From NCBI GenBank assembly GCA_036563485.1, contig DATCMI010000001.1, forward strand, positions 1,923,501 through 1,987,500: a stretch of DNA of 64,000 nt, read 5' to 3'. The notes beneath the pieces are model-generated. The model searched no databases. It worked only from the letters and a program-made list of their open reading frames with translations, and had not been told where the DNA came from. This document shows positions 8,457 to 18,183 of the stretch, piece after piece; within the stretch, counting starts at the first letter, position 1, and every line of letters begins with the position of its first letter. Both the position numbers and the translations under genes were made by a program. The DNA is from Sphingomicrobium sp. (GTDB lineage: Bacteria > Pseudomonadota > Alphaproteobacteria > Sphingomonadales > Sphingomonadaceae).

Positions 8457-9031
8457 CAGCTTTGCATCCGAAGCGCGACTTCGCTCATGAACCGCGCGTC
8501 GTCGCCGTCGGCCAGCCACTCTGCTTCGGCGGCGATCGCGGCGAGCATGTCCGACAGCGGCTCCATTTCGGACTTGGCATAATTGCCGAGCACGTGCGGC
8601 GTCACGAGGTGCTTCAATCCAGGACCGGGATGGCCGATGCCGATCCGCACCCTGCGGAAATCCGGTCCAAACGCCGCATTGATCGATCGCAGACCGTTGT
8701 GACCGGCGAGCCCGCCGCCGACCCTTACCTTGACCTTGAAAGGCGCGAGGTCGAGTTCGTCGTGAAAGACGGTCAATGCACCAAGATCGAGCTTGTAGAA
8801 GCCAAGCGCCTGCTGAACCGCATCGCCGCTGTCGTTCATGAACGTCTGCGGCTTGAGCAGCATGATGCGGTTTCGTCCGATCCGTCCTTCCGCGATGACG
8901 CTTCTAAACTTCTTCTGCCACGGCCCGAAGCCGTGCACCTCGGCGATGATGTCGGCGGCCATGAAGCCGACATTGTGCCGGTGCAGCGCATATTGAGCGC
9001 CAGGATTGCCGAGACCGGCCCAGATCTGCAT
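8456..9031 (-). CDS. pth: Peptidyl-tRNA hydrolase
   Basis: A 191-residue Pth enzyme that releases peptides from prematurely dissociated peptidyl-tRNA. The signature IWAGLGNPGAQYALHRHNVGF includes the catalytic His at about residue 20. KPQTFMNDSGDAV, FHDELDL and GGGLAGHNGLRS are the other conserved blocks. Length is normal. It sits downstream of rplY but behind a terminator, and upstream of the putative oxygenase and ychF. Confidence 0.98.
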   Translation of the reverse strand: MQIWAGLGNPGAQYALHRHNVGFMAADIIAEVHGFGPWQKKFRSVIAEGRIGRNRIMLLKPQTFMNDSGDAVQQALGFYKLDLGALTVFHDELDLAPFKVKVRVGGGLAGHNGLRSINAAFGPDFRRVRIGIGHPGPGLKHLVTPHVLGNYAKSEMEPLSDMLAAIAAEAEWLADGDDARFMSEVALRMQS

Positions 9032-9055
9032 CGCGTTCCCCTAGCGTCTCGCCGC

Positions 9056-9093
9056 GGCAAAAAGAAACCGCCCGCCGGTAAGGGCGAGCGGTT
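9056..9093 (-). terminator. Rho-independent terminator after rplY
   Basis: Read on the minus strand, an 11-bp stem (AACCGCTCGCC with GGCGGGCGGTT, one G-U pair) closes a 6-base loop and is followed by TCTTTTTG. It lies 28 bases after the rplY stop, so part of the rplY transcript should end before pth. Confidence 0.8.
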
Positions 9094-9120
9094 CCTTTGT
9101 GTTCGCGAAGGCGGCGGTGC

Positions 9121-9807
9121 TTAGCGCTCGCCAGCCTCGTCCTGCGCCGCTTCGTCGGTTTCGCCCGCGTCGGCTCCGCCTTCGATCGTCGGGACCTCGC
9201 CGGCCGGCGTTGCTTCCGCGTCGTCCTCTTCGGACTTCATCGCCGACGGAGCGACCAGCGTCGCGACGGTAAAGTCGCGGTCGTCGATCGCCGGCGTCAC
9301 GCCCTCCGGCAGCTTTATCTGGCTGATGTGGATCGAATCGCCGATCTCCAGACCGGTGACGTCGACGTGCAGCTCGTCCGGAATGCTCGCAGCATCGCAG
9401 ATGAGCTCGATTTCGTGCTGGACGACGTTGAGGACGCCACCGCGCTTCAGGCCCGGCGAAGCTTCTTCATTTTCGAACCGGACCGGGATCGCCACCGTCA
9501 CCTTGGTGTGCTCGCCGATGCGCAGGAAATCCGCGTGCACCGGGCGGCTGGTCACCGGGTGGAAGTCGATCGCCTTCGGCAGCGTACGATGCGCCTTGCC
9601 GCCGACATCAATCATCACGACCGAGTTCATGAAGTGGCCGGTCGAAAGCATTTTCGACAGCAGCTTTTCCTCGACGTGGATCGAGAGAGGTTCTTTCTTC
9701 TCGCCGTAGACGACGGCGGGTACCCGGCCTTCGCGGCGCAGTGCACGGGAGGCTCCCTTGCCAGCCCGGTCGCGCGCCTCGGCGGGCAGCGTCAGCTGTT
9801 CGCTCAT
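9121..9807 (-). CDS. rplY: 50S ribosomal protein L25 / general stress protein Ctc
   Basis: A 228-residue long-form L25 (Ctc type) that binds 5S rRNA. The N-terminal L25 domain has [20 protein letters not shown], and the C-terminal TL5-like domain follows. An acidic tail ([15 protein letters not shown] and onward) ends the protein, as is usual for the alphaproteobacterial form. A strong hairpin terminator follows. It is the head of the translation gene block. Confidence 0.97.
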   Translation of the reverse strand: MSEQLTLPAEARDRAGKGASRALRREGRVPAVVYGEKKEPLSIHVEEKLLSKMLSTGHFMNSVVMIDVGGKAHRTLPKAIDFHPVTSRPVHADFLRIGEHTKVTVAIPVRFENEEASPGLKRGGVLNVVQHEIELICDAASIPDELHVDVTGLEIGDSIHISQIKLPEGVTPAIDDRDFTVATLVAPSAMKSEEDDAEATPAGEVPTIEGGADAGETDEAAQDEAGER

Positions 9808-9935
9808 TTTCGCATTCTCCGATTGCTAAAAACCCGCGCCACGCCTCCAGGGATGACCATTGGTGCGGGAAGCCGGCGCCTATAGGGTAGGGGCGCCGAC
9901 ATGGCAAGGAAGAGCCGGACGAGACCGCCCTCCGT

Positions 9936-10625
9936 TTACTTCGGGCATTCCCCGCCGAGCACCTGGGACATGAACCCCGCATCGTAACCGAGTTCCTGCC
10001 TCGAGCGTTTCGACACGAAGTAGCTGACGCTGCGCTTATCATCGACCGGGATTTCGATCACCCACGCGGGCTCAGGACCCGACGGCGTCTGCACGGCCTT
10101 TTCGCCGACCACCTTGAACGTCGAGGTTCCAAGCCCCTGGTTATACTTGAATACCGGCACGCTGAAGGTCACGCCCTTGCGCAACGGCAACGCGGCCAGC
10201 ATTGGGCCGATCAGCGTTCCTTCCCAAACGCGATGGTCCAGCGGCTGAGCGATGTCGACCATCTTGCCATCCACTTCGCGCCTGCCGGTCACCTGCTTGT
10301 CGCCGTAGGTGAGTTCGATCTTCGTCTCGCCCTTGACCTTGTTCAGATAGGACACGGGGCGAAGGTCTGCGCGGCGCATGACGTAAACGTCCCTCATGTC
10401 GAAGCTGCCCCGCGCTCCCGACCCGGTCTGCCGGGTCGCCACCTCGATCAGTCCGCCCCTGGGACCCGGAAGGATGCGAATTCGCTGATGCGTGGTTCCG
10501 AACGGGACCGCACCATCCTTGCCCTCGCGTCGCATCGTGTAGCAGGCTTCGCCGGGCCGAATCGCGCGCCCATTGATCGGCGGCAGTGCGGCGACCTGTG
10601 TCGCTGCAAGAAGCGTGATAAGCAT
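9936..10625 (-). CDS. Exported protein of unknown function (DUF3108-like)
   Basis: A 229-residue protein with a short signal peptide (MLITLLAATQVAALPP). The mature part is predicted to be mainly beta strand, with strands such as RIRILPGPRGGLIEVAT and VMRRADLRPVSYLNKVKG. The latter resembles the DUF3108 pattern of periplasmic beta proteins, but the match is weak by eye. Two cysteines (GEACYT and GGECPK), near the two ends of the mature chain, could form a disulfide. It follows two TraB/GumN genes on the same strand. No function can be assigned. Confidence 0.7.
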   Translation of the reverse strand: MLITLLAATQVAALPPINGRAIRPGEACYTMRREGKDGAVPFGTTHQRIRILPGPRGGLIEVATRQTGSGARGSFDMRDVYVMRRADLRPVSYLNKVKGETKIELTYGDKQVTGRREVDGKMVDIAQPLDHRVWEGTLIGPMLAALPLRKGVTFSVPVFKYNQGLGTSTFKVVGEKAVQTPSGPEPAWVIEIPVDDKRSVSYFVSKRSRQELGYDAGFMSQVLGGECPK

Positions 10626-10750
10626 GGCCGACCTCCCTTTGCAGCGATCCGCTGCATCAATGCGTGTGGGTCGGCCGGTCTAGTCGAAGGGGCTAGGCGC
10701 GATCTTCGAACCCTTGGGCCGGCTCGACGAACGGCGAGTTCCGGCCGGCT

Positions 10751-11542
10751 TCAGTTCACCCGCCTCGACTCGATGCCTTTCTCGGCAAGCCGAACCAGAA
10801 GGCTGTCCGCCCCCGCGAGGTGCCCGGTGCCGACAGCAACGAAGACCACGCCCGGCGAGCGCATGCGGGCCGCGACCCAGTCCGCCCAGCGGGCGTTCCG
10901 CTCGGTGAACATCATCTTGTAGGTGCTGGGCGACCCGGCGCGCAGCTGGTCGAGCATATGGACGAACACGGCCTGGTCCCCGCGCTTCCACGCGGCCTGC
11001 ATCTCGCCCATCGTTCGCGACAGCGTATCCGAGGAGCGTGCCGCAGCAGGAGGGGCGGCTCTTGCGGCTTTTGCCGGAGACGCGACGCGCATCTTGTTGA
11101 ACATGTTGAGCTGGAACTCGAGTGTTTCCAGGCCCTCGACGGGCTTGCCGGCAGCTTCGGCCACGTGACGGAGCACCATGTCGGCGCCCTGGTCTATGCG
11201 CATGCCCTGGGAGCGGCCAGCATTGATCGCCATTCTGGTCGTCGCCAGCACCGATGCAGACGGTGTCACCGACGGCGCGCGCAGCGGTCGGTTGAACAGT
11301 TGCGGCGGCTCGCCCGGTTCGGGAAGCAGTGTTTCAAGCACGAGTTGATCGGACTGGTCGAACGCTGCGCGCACGCGCTCGTCGAACCACCGCGCATCGC
11401 CATCAAGCGCGTGGAATGTGCCGAACAAATAGATCGTGGTGTCGCTGTCTTCGATCTTGAACATGGCTGGCTGCGCCGCAGGCGCATCCGGCATGACCGG
11501 TGATGCGGCGGCTAGCGCGGCAGCGACGAACAGATTGACCAT
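10751..11542 (-). CDS. TraB/GumN family protein (copy 2)
   Basis: A 263-residue exported protein of the TraB/GumN superfamily, which has a metal-dependent protease-like fold related to Tiki proteins. A signal peptide (about 1-23) is followed by the family start block TIYLFGTFHALDGDARWFD. The final block VAVGTGHLAGADSLLVRLAEKG contains the conserved GxGHLAG. The middle is a Pro/Ala-rich region around SPAKAARAAPPAAARSSD that the neighbouring paralogue lacks. It is shorter and more diverged than the upstream copy. Function of bacterial members is poorly known. Confidence 0.88.
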   Translation of the reverse strand: MVNLFVAAALAAASPVMPDAPAAQPAMFKIEDSDTTIYLFGTFHALDGDARWFDERVRAAFDQSDQLVLETLLPEPGEPPQLFNRPLRAPSVTPSASVLATTRMAINAGRSQGMRIDQGADMVLRHVAEAAGKPVEGLETLEFQLNMFNKMRVASPAKAARAAPPAAARSSDTLSRTMGEMQAAWKRGDQAVFVHMLDQLRAGSPSTYKMMFTERNARWADWVAARMRSPGVVFVAVGTGHLAGADSLLVRLAEKGIESRRVN

Positions 11543-11762
11543 CCAGCACCCTCCCCGAGGCGGACGGAGCTGCGGAGATTTTCAGCGGAAGAAGGGCCGG
11601 GCGCACCTTGCCCGTGGCGGGAAAACGCCCCGCATTTCATCGACTTCCTGCATCAGACCCCCCAGCCCGATACCGAAGAGGATGGTTCACCGACTCACTA
11701 AAGAAAGTCTAGCGAAATCAGCGGCAGTTGTACTTTTTTCATGCCGCATGTGGAACGATCGG

Positions 11763-12662
11763 CTATTGGAGCCGACGCACGCGATAGCCGTCGCGCTTCA
11801 GCATCGACACCAGCGAATATTTCCCTGCCAGATGGCCGGCCCCGACGGCGACCATCACTGCACCCGGCTGCGCCATGCGCTTGCCGATCCAGCGGCTCCA
11901 ATTCTGGTTGCGCTCGGCAATCAGGATCTTCTGGAGGTCGGGGGTCGAGGACATGTCCTGGTCGAAGGTCTTGGCCACTGCACTCACGTCGCCAGACGCC
12001 CAGGCCCTGAGCATCGCCGAGAATTGCTTGTCCATGCCCCCTTGCGCCGGCTCTAGCGCGCCTTCGAGGAGAGCGCGCTGCGCACCTTCGGGAAGGGCGT
12101 TGAAGAAGGTCAGCTGTTCGACATTGCTCTCGAGCTCGCCGACCGACTTGCCTTCCGACAGGAACTTGTTGCGCAGCACCGCTTCCACGCCATCGCCGCC
12201 TTTGAGACCCATATCCTTGAATTGGTCGCCCATCAGCAGGAAGGCGGCGGTCCAGGTCTTCATGCGGTCGAACGCCGCCGGAGGCATCTTGGTCCTGGCG
12301 ATCGCCGCCTGAAGCGCGGCTCGCTTCTCCGCGGGGACGCGTTCAGCGAGGGGCGGCAAGCCCTCGGCAAAACCGAGGCTGGCGATCGCGGCCATCAGCT
12401 TGCCCGGATCCTTCTCGTCGATCACCGTCTCGACCACCAACTCCTGCGATCCGTTCAGTGCCTGGTCGAACTTGGACGTGCGCCATTGGTAATCCTTCGG
12501 CAGCAGGTGGATGGTGCCGAACAGGTAGATGGTCGTGTCATGGTCGGACACTTCCCACAGCGCGGGTTGCGCCTGAGGCGTTTTCGACGCGGCCGGCGCG
12601 CCGACGAGGAGGGTCGCGAGCCCAAGCGCGGACAGCGCCCGGTGGAGAACGGATTTCAGCAT
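11763..12662 (-). CDS. TraB/GumN family protein (copy 1)
   Basis: A 299-residue exported TraB/GumN protein. The start at 12662 (MLKSVLHRALSALG) gives a clean signal peptide ending PAASK. Upstream in-frame starts add a non-hydrophobic extension. TIYLFGTIHLLPKDYQW is the N-terminal signature and VAVGAGHLAGKYSLVSML the C-terminal one. It is the head of a tandem pair with the gene starting at 11542, separated by about 220 bases in which I see no gene. It is divergent from glyQ. Confidence 0.9.
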   Translation of the reverse strand: MLKSVLHRALSALGLATLLVGAPAASKTPQAQPALWEVSDHDTTIYLFGTIHLLPKDYQWRTSKFDQALNGSQELVVETVIDEKDPGKLMAAIASLGFAEGLPPLAERVPAEKRAALQAAIARTKMPPAAFDRMKTWTAAFLLMGDQFKDMGLKGGDGVEAVLRNKFLSEGKSVGELESNVEQLTFFNALPEGAQRALLEGALEPAQGGMDKQFSAMLRAWASGDVSAVAKTFDQDMSSTPDLQKILIAERNQNWSRWIGKRMAQPGAVMVAVGAGHLAGKYSLVSMLKRDGYRVRRLQ

Positions 12663-12792
12663 CGATTCAAAAGCCTTTCGTCCCGCCGTTCGCATTGTCT
12701 GGCTAAGGCCCGCAAGCTGAACCTCCACTTGCCCCTCTGGGAAGCATCCGCCAAAGCGCCCGCGACCGATATTCTTCACGGGGCACCTCCGC

Positions 12793-13644
12793 TTGAGCCT
12801 GAGTTTCCAGGACCTGATCCTTACCCTCCACCGCTATTGGGGCGAGCAGGGATGCGCGATCCTTCAGCCCTATGACATGGAGATGGGCGCGGGGACTTTC
12901 CATCCCGCGACGGTGCTTCGCGCGCTTGGCCCGAAGCCATGGAAGGCGGCCTACGTGCAGCCGTGCCGCAGGCCGACCGACGGCCGCTATGGCGAGAACC
13001 CCAACCGCCTCGGCCATTATTATCAGTATCAGGTGGTGCTGAAGCCGAGCCCGGAGAACCTTCAGCAGCTCTACCTGGGTAGCCTGACCGAGATCGGCAT
13101 CGACCCGCTGGAGCACGACATCCGCTTCGTCGAGGACGACTGGGAAAGCCCGACACTTGGCGCCTGGGGCTTAGGTTGGGAGGTGTGGTGCGACGGCATG
13201 GAAGTGACTCAGTTCACTTACTTCCAGCAGGTCGGCGGGTTCGAATGCCGGCCGGTTACCGGCGAGCTGACGTACGGCCTCGAGCGGCTCGCAATGTACA
13301 TCCAGGGCGTCGACAACGTTTACGACCTCAGGTTTAACAATGAGGGCGTCACCTACGGTGATGTGTTCCTCGAGAATGAGCGCGAGGCTTCCGAGTATAA
13401 TTTCGAGGTCGCCGACACCGACCGGCTATTCGACGGCTTCCGCAAGGCGGTCGCCGAGTGCGAGCTTTGCATCGAGCGCCAGCTGCCGATCCCGGCCTAT
13501 GAGCAGGCGATCAAGGCCAGCCACCTGTTCAACACGCTTCAGGCGCGCGGCGTCATCAGCGTTGCCGAGCGCCAGGCCTATATCGGCCGCGTCCGGGACC
13601 TCGCGAAGGCGGCATGTGGCGCGTGGGTTGAGAAGGCTGCCTGA
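12793..13644 (+). CDS. glyQ: Glycyl-tRNA synthetase alpha subunit
   Basis: A 283-residue catalytic subunit of the alpha2beta2 class II glycyl-tRNA synthetase. [27 protein letters not shown] and [19 protein letters not shown] are near-invariant in GlyQ. The start is a TTG at 12793, chosen because it gives the standard N-terminus; no better start lies nearby. The stop overlaps the glyS start by one base. Confidence 0.98.
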   Translation: MSLSFQDLILTLHRYWGEQGCAILQPYDMEMGAGTFHPATVLRALGPKPWKAAYVQPCRRPTDGRYGENPNRLGHYYQYQVVLKPSPENLQQLYLGSLTEIGIDPLEHDIRFVEDDWESPTLGAWGLGWEVWCDGMEVTQFTYFQQVGGFECRPVTGELTYGLERLAMYIQGVDNVYDLRFNNEGVTYGDVFLENEREASEYNFEVADTDRLFDGFRKAVAECELCIERQLPIPAYEQAIKASHLFNTLQARGVISVAERQAYIGRVRDLAKAACGAWVEKAA

Positions 13645-15809
13645 TGGCCGATTTCCTCCTCGAACTTCTGTCGGAAGAGATCCCGGCGCGCATGCAGGCG
13701 ACTGCGCGCAACGAGCTTGCGCGCATGTTTGCCGAGTGCACCAGCGAGGCTGGGCTTGCGACGGGCGCGATCGACGTCTTCTCGACGCCGCGGCGGTTGG
13801 CGCTGATCGCCCGCGACGTCGCGGAGCAGACGCAAGCCAGCCGTGAGGAGATCAAGGGGCCGCGCACCTCGGCGCCGCCTCAAGCGCTCGACGGATTCCT
13901 GCGCAAGACCGGGCTGAGCCAGGACCAGCTTGAGGAGCGCGAGGGCGTCTATTTCGCCGTGGTGGAGCGGCCCGGACGCGGCGCCGCCGAGATCCTCGGC
14001 GAAGCGATTGCGCGGATCGTCGCCAACTTCCCCTGGCAGAAGTCCATGCGTTGGGGTGCCGGATCGATGCGCTGGGTCCGCCCACTGCATTCGATCGTCG
14101 CGATGATTGGCGAGGAGATCGTGCCGGTCGAGGTCGAGGGCGTCACGTCCGGCGCAACCACGGTGGGCCATCGCTTCCATCACCCCGGTCCGATCACGCT
14201 CGGCGGCGCTTCCGATTATCTGCAGAAACTGCGCGCCTGCCACGTCATCGTCGATCATGAGGAACGCGAGCGCATCATCCGCGACGGTGCCGACGCTGCG
14301 GCTACGGCGCGCGGGCTGACGTTGCTGGCGGACGAAGGGCTGGTGGTCGAGAATGCCGGCCTGACCGAATGGCCAGTGCCGCTGATTGGCGAGTTCGATC
14401 CTGAGTTCCTTGAAGTGCCCCGCGAGGTGATCGTCCTCACCATGCGCACCAACCAGAAATATTTCGCCTGCACCGCCAGCGACGGCGGCCTGGCCGCCGC
14501 TTTCGTGTGCGTCGCCAATATCGAGGCGAGCGATGGCGGGAAGGCGATCGTCGAAGGCAACAAGCGCGTGCTCGCCGCCCGGCTGTCGGACGCGCGCTTC
14601 TTCTGGGAGCAGGACCTTAAGGTCCCACTCGAGCAGCAAGCACAAAAGCTTAGCGGCATCGTCTTCCACGAAAAGCTCGGCACTGTCGCCGACAAGGTCG
14701 AGCGCATCGCAAAGCTCGCGCGATGGCTGGCGGAAAGTGGGGCCGTCCACGCCGATCCCGATGAGGTCGAGCGCGCGGCGCGGCTGGCGAAGGCCGACCT
14801 CGTCACCGGCATGGTTGGCGAATTCCCGGAGCTGCAGGGCGTCATCGGCGGCTATGTCGCCGAGACGCAGGGCGAGAGTTCGTCGGTCGCTGCCGCCGTT
14901 CGCGATCATTATAAACCGGCGGGGCAGGGCGACGACCCGCCCACGGCGCCGGCGACGATTGCCGTCGCCCTCGCGGACAAGCTCGACAGCATCGCTACCT
15001 TTTTCAGCGTCGGACTGAAGCCGACCGGCTCCAAGGATCCGTTCGCGCTGCGCCGCGCGGCGATCGGCTGTATCGAGATCATCACCAGCAACCGCCTTCG
15101 GCTGCCGCTTACCGAAGCGCTCCGCGGTGCGCTCGCGAACCGTGCAGGCCAGGGCAGCGACGCCGAGGCCGTTCACCGCTTGGACGGCACGGCGGTCGAC
15201 CTTCTCGAATTCTTCGCCGACCGCCTCAAGGTGCAGCAGCGCGGCGCCGGCGTTCGTCACGACCTGATCGATGCGGTGTTCGCGCTCGGCGGTGAGGACG
15301 ACCTTGTTCGCCTGCTCGCCCGCGTGCAGGCGCTTCAGGCCTTCGTCACGACGGGGGAGGGTGCGGACCTGCTGACCGCCTACAAGCGTGCCGCCAACAT
15401 CCTCAAAAAGGAGGATTGGAGCGGGCCGCAGGTGATGAGTTCACGCGCCGAGCAGGGCATCCCGCAGACCGGTGAGGAAGACCCGCTGGTGCTCGTCGAT
15501 GATCCGATCCTCGGCGACGCTATCGCTGAAATGGCCGCAGGGCATGCAGGCGCCGACCTGCCGCAGGAGCAGGCGCTGATCGATGCCCTCGACGCAGCCG
15601 AACCAAGGGCGATCGAGGCGATCCAGCAGGAGGACTTCACCGCCGCCATGGGCGCGCTGGCGCTGCTGCGGAAACCGATCGACGACTTTTTCGATCATGT
15701 GACCGTCAACGATCCCGACCCGGCCAAGCGCGAGCGCCGGCTTAACCTGCTCACCCGGTTCCGCGACGCCGTGAACCAGGTCGCGGATTTCTCCAAAATC
15801 GAAGGTTAG
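13644..15809 (+). CDS. glyS: Glycyl-tRNA synthetase beta subunit
   Basis: A 721-residue beta subunit that binds tRNA-Gly and completes the bacterial tetrameric glycyl-tRNA synthetase. It begins [18 protein letters not shown], which is the GlyS signature. MRWGAGSMRWVRPLHSIVAM and DPFALRRAAIGCIEII are conserved, and a C-terminal anticodon-binding DALR-like helical region follows. It starts with a TGATG overlap on glyQ, so the subunits are coupled. Three bases separate its stop from the convergent small membrane protein gene. Confidence 0.98.
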   Translation: MADFLLELLSEEIPARMQATARNELARMFAECTSEAGLATGAIDVFSTPRRLALIARDVAEQTQASREEIKGPRTSAPPQALDGFLRKTGLSQDQLEEREGVYFAVVERPGRGAAEILGEAIARIVANFPWQKSMRWGAGSMRWVRPLHSIVAMIGEEIVPVEVEGVTSGATTVGHRFHHPGPITLGGASDYLQKLRACHVIVDHEERERIIRDGADAAATARGLTLLADEGLVVENAGLTEWPVPLIGEFDPEFLEVPREVIVLTMRTNQKYFACTASDGGLAAAFVCVANIEASDGGKAIVEGNKRVLAARLSDARFFWEQDLKVPLEQQAQKLSGIVFHEKLGTVADKVERIAKLARWLAESGAVHADPDEVERAARLAKADLVTGMVGEFPELQGVIGGYVAETQGESSSVAAAVRDHYKPAGQGDDPPTAPATIAVALADKLDSIATFFSVGLKPTGSKDPFALRRAAIGCIEIITSNRLRLPLTEALRGALANRAGQGSDAEAVHRLDGTAVDLLEFFADRLKVQQRGAGVRHDLIDAVFALGGEDDLVRLLARVQALQAFVTTGEGADLLTAYKRAANILKKEDWSGPQVMSSRAEQGIPQTGEEDPLVLVDDPILGDAIAEMAAGHAGADLPQEQALIDALDAAEPRAIEAIQQEDFTAAMGALALLRKPIDDFFDHVTVNDPDPAKRERRLNLLTRFRDAVNQVADFSKIEG

Positions 15810-15812
15810 CGA

Positions 15813-16091
15813 CTAGAGCGGGCGGTCGTCGCGGACGCCGTCGCCATCCCGGTCGCGGATCGCAGCGCCGCGCAGGCTGTCGCGATGCCGCCATTCTTTC
15901 TCCTGGTCCGTCCAGTGGCGCTCACGCTCTTCGTGCGTTTTCTCGAGCTCACGGCGGCGCGTCACTTCAGCTTCGTAGCGCGACTTCCACTTGCGGCGGC
16001 CGCCGGCGGTCAGGAACATGCCGATCAGCAGGCCAAGCAGGAAAACGAGCCCGCAAATGGCCCACAAGTTCGGATCGCTGGTGATGTTCAT
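15813..16091 (-). CDS. Small membrane protein with charged coiled-coil tail
   Basis: A 92-residue protein of unknown function. One membrane helix (LWAICGLVFLLGLLIGMFL, about residues 9-27) is followed by GGRRKWKSRY and a strongly charged stretch (RRRELEKTHEERERHW) that is probably coiled coil. It ends in an Asp/Arg-rich tail (RDRDGDGVRDDRPL) resembling a calcium-binding repeat. It lies 62 bases downstream of the Tad operon on the same strand and might be its last gene. The reading frame is convincing; no function is assigned. Confidence 0.65.
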   Translation of the reverse strand: MNITSDPNLWAICGLVFLLGLLIGMFLTAGGRRKWKSRYEAEVTRRRELEKTHEERERHWTDQEKEWRHRDSLRGAAIRDRDGDGVRDDRPL

Positions 16092-16153
16092 TGCGCTTCC
16101 TTAACGTCGAGTGGTTTGCGGCGACTACGCATCAGCGAGCCGCCGCGTTCCAC

Positions 16154-17149
16154 TTAGGCGTTGAGGAGGTTGTCCTTGATCGAGCAGGCGGCCGGGCCAA
16201 GGATGACGACGAACAGCGTCGGCAAGATGAAAAGGATCAGCGGCACGGTCATGATCGCCGGCAGGCGGGCGGCTTTTTCTTCCGCGCGCATCATCCGCTG
16301 GTGGCGGAATTCGGCCGAAAGGACCCGCAGCGCGGACGCTAGCGGCGTACCGTACTTCTCGGTCTGGATCATGGTCGTGACCACGCCGCGAACAGCTTCC
16401 AGGTCGACGCGCTCGGCGAGATTCTCGAAGGCTTGGCGGCGTTCGTTGAGGAAGCCGAGTTCGATGGCCGTGAGGCCGAATTCGTCCCCCAGTTCCGGAT
16501 AGGCCTTGCCGAGTTCCCTCGACACGCGGCCGAAGGCGGCGTCGACGGTCAGGCCGGCCTCGGCGCAGATGACGAGAAGGTCGAGCGCGTCAGGCAGGCC
16601 CTTGCGGACCGCGTTGCTGCGCTTGGTGACCTTGTTCTTCAGCCAAATGTCGGGTGCCTTGTAGCTGCCGACGAGGATCCCGGCGACGGTCATGTAACGG
16701 CGGAGCGGCGACCAGTCGGGTTCGAACCCGAATACGTAGAGCATCAGGATTGCGGCGATGCCGAGCACGACCGGCAGTACGAAGCGCGCAAAGATGATGA
16801 AGAAGGCCAGGTCCTTGGTCCGGATGCCGGCCTGCATCAGACGCGTCTGCGTCTTCTTCAGCTGGTCGTCCTGCAGCATCTTGAACTGCGTCAGGATGCC
16901 GCGGACACGGTCCGCCGCCTGGTTGCGGTTGGTCAGCTTCTTGCGCTTGTTGGTCGAGGCGACGATGCCCGCCTTCAACTGCTCGCGCCGCTCGTTCAGC
17001 GCTTTCACGCGCCGGGCCATCGGGTCCTTGACCGTGGTCGCCGCGTAGATGGCGAGGAGCACGGCGAAGGCTGCGACGGCGCTGAGCATCGTCGCGATCC
17101 AGATGACGTCGAAGCCGAGGATTGTGGGGCCGCTCGGGACCTGCTGCAT
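16154..17149 (-). CDS. tadC: Tad pilus inner membrane protein TadC
   Basis: A 331-residue type II secretion F-domain protein that forms part of the inner membrane platform for Flp/Tad pilus assembly. Membrane segments lie at about 14-35, 115-150, and two near the C-terminus. The F-domain core LPDALDLLVICAEAGLTVDAAF and ELGFLNERRQAFENLAERVD match TadC. It follows tadB with a 15-base gap and is the last recognisable Tad gene. Confidence 0.92.
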   Translation of the reverse strand: MQQVPSGPTILGFDVIWIATMLSAVAAFAVLLAIYAATTVKDPMARRVKALNERREQLKAGIVASTNKRKKLTNRNQAADRVRGILTQFKMLQDDQLKKTQTRLMQAGIRTKDLAFFIIFARFVLPVVLGIAAILMLYVFGFEPDWSPLRRYMTVAGILVGSYKAPDIWLKNKVTKRSNAVRKGLPDALDLLVICAEAGLTVDAAFGRVSRELGKAYPELGDEFGLTAIELGFLNERRQAFENLAERVDLEAVRGVVTTMIQTEKYGTPLASALRVLSAEFRHQRMMRAEEKAARLPAIMTVPLILFILPTLFVVILGPAACSIKDNLLNA

Positions 17150-17164
17150 GGCTCGGTTTCTCCG

Positions 17165-18130
17165 TCAGATCTCGAAATTGACCATTTTGGCCATGATGAA
17201 GACGCCGACGCCCATCCAAATCAGCCCGCCGATCCCCGCGACGATCAGCCGCTGGTCGGTGAAAAAGCCGCCCATGTAGGTCGGGTTCACGAACCACACG
17301 AGCGTGAACACCACGAAGGGCAGCGAGCCGACGATGTAGGCGGAGGCCTTCGATTCCGAGCTCATGGCCCGGATTTTCAGCTTCATCTGCGCGCGCTTGC
17401 GCAGCACGTCGGCAAGGTTCGACAGCGTTTCGGCAAGGTTGCCGCCGGTCTCGCGCTGGATCGCCAGCGTGATGACGAAGAACTGGAACTCCGGCGTGCC
17501 GAGGCGGTCCGCGGTTTCCTGAAGGGCGGCTTCCATCGTGCGGCCGATCTTCATCTTGTCCGCGACCATGCGGAATTCGACGCCGACCGGTCCGGGAACC
17601 TCGCTGGCGACGATTCCGAGCGTTTCGGTGATCGGCAGGCCGGAGCGAAGGCCGCGCACCATCAGCTCGATCGCGTCGGGGAAGTTCGAGGTGAACTTGT
17701 TGACCCGCCGGTTGATCAGCTTGCCGATGATGAAGTGCGGGCCGCCGATGCCGAAGAAGATGCCGACCAAGACGGAAAGGATCAGCGGCGCGCCGCGGAA
17801 CATCAGCAGGAGGGCGATAAAGCCCGTCGCGCCGAGGCAGATCATCGCATATTTGCCGAGGCTGATGTCCTTGCCGGTCATCTCCAGCCGCTTGCGCAGC
17901 AGCGCCGGCTTAGGGATCAGCGTGGTGGCATAGCCTTCGAACTTGGACGCGCGTGCGGCAAGCAGCTTGCGGATCTGCGCCTGGGCATTGCCGGCGATGA
18001 CGTCGCCGTGGCGCTCCTTGATCAGCTCCATGCGGCGCTTGACCGCTTTGGAGGGAGAAGGACCGCTCATCGCCATATAGGCGAGGAAAAGGGCGCCGAA
18101 ACCGCCGACAAGGAGTAGCCACAACAGCAT
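17165..18130 (-). CDS. tadB: Tad pilus inner membrane protein TadB
   Basis: A 321-residue F-domain protein, paralogue and partner of TadC. It has an N-terminal membrane helix (about 1-20), a paired helix region around ISLGKYAMICLGATGFIALL, the core NFPDAIELMVRGLRSGLPITE, QRETGGNLAETLSNLADVLR, and C-terminal membrane segments. In most Tad loci the CpaF/TadA ATPase gene lies between cpaE and tadB. Here only 53 bases separate this gene from cpaE. Confidence 0.92.
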   Translation of the reverse strand: MLLWLLLVGGFGALFLAYMAMSGPSPSKAVKRRMELIKERHGDVIAGNAQAQIRKLLAARASKFEGYATTLIPKPALLRKRLEMTGKDISLGKYAMICLGATGFIALLLMFRGAPLILSVLVGIFFGIGGPHFIIGKLINRRVNKFTSNFPDAIELMVRGLRSGLPITETLGIVASEVPGPVGVEFRMVADKMKIGRTMEAALQETADRLGTPEFQFFVITLAIQRETGGNLAETLSNLADVLRKRAQMKLKIRAMSSESKASAYIVGSLPFVVFTLVWFVNPTYMGGFFTDQRLIVAGIGGLIWMGVGVFIMAKMVNFEI

Positions 18131-18183
18131 TCGCGTTTTCGCCTCTCACTTCATGCAGGTGCCTGCGGCGCCCGCGCGGGAAT

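Noticed and set aside
9874-9898. 7-bp inverted repeat (CGGCGCC/GGCGCCG) upstream of rplY
   Set aside because: It has an 11-base loop and no T-tract. It could be a leader hairpin or a terminator of the preceding gene, but GC-rich sequence makes such repeats common.
18131-18183. Possible remnant of the missing cpaF between cpaE and tadB
   Set aside because: None of the three minus-strand frames shows recognisable CpaF sequence, and the stretch is too short to judge.
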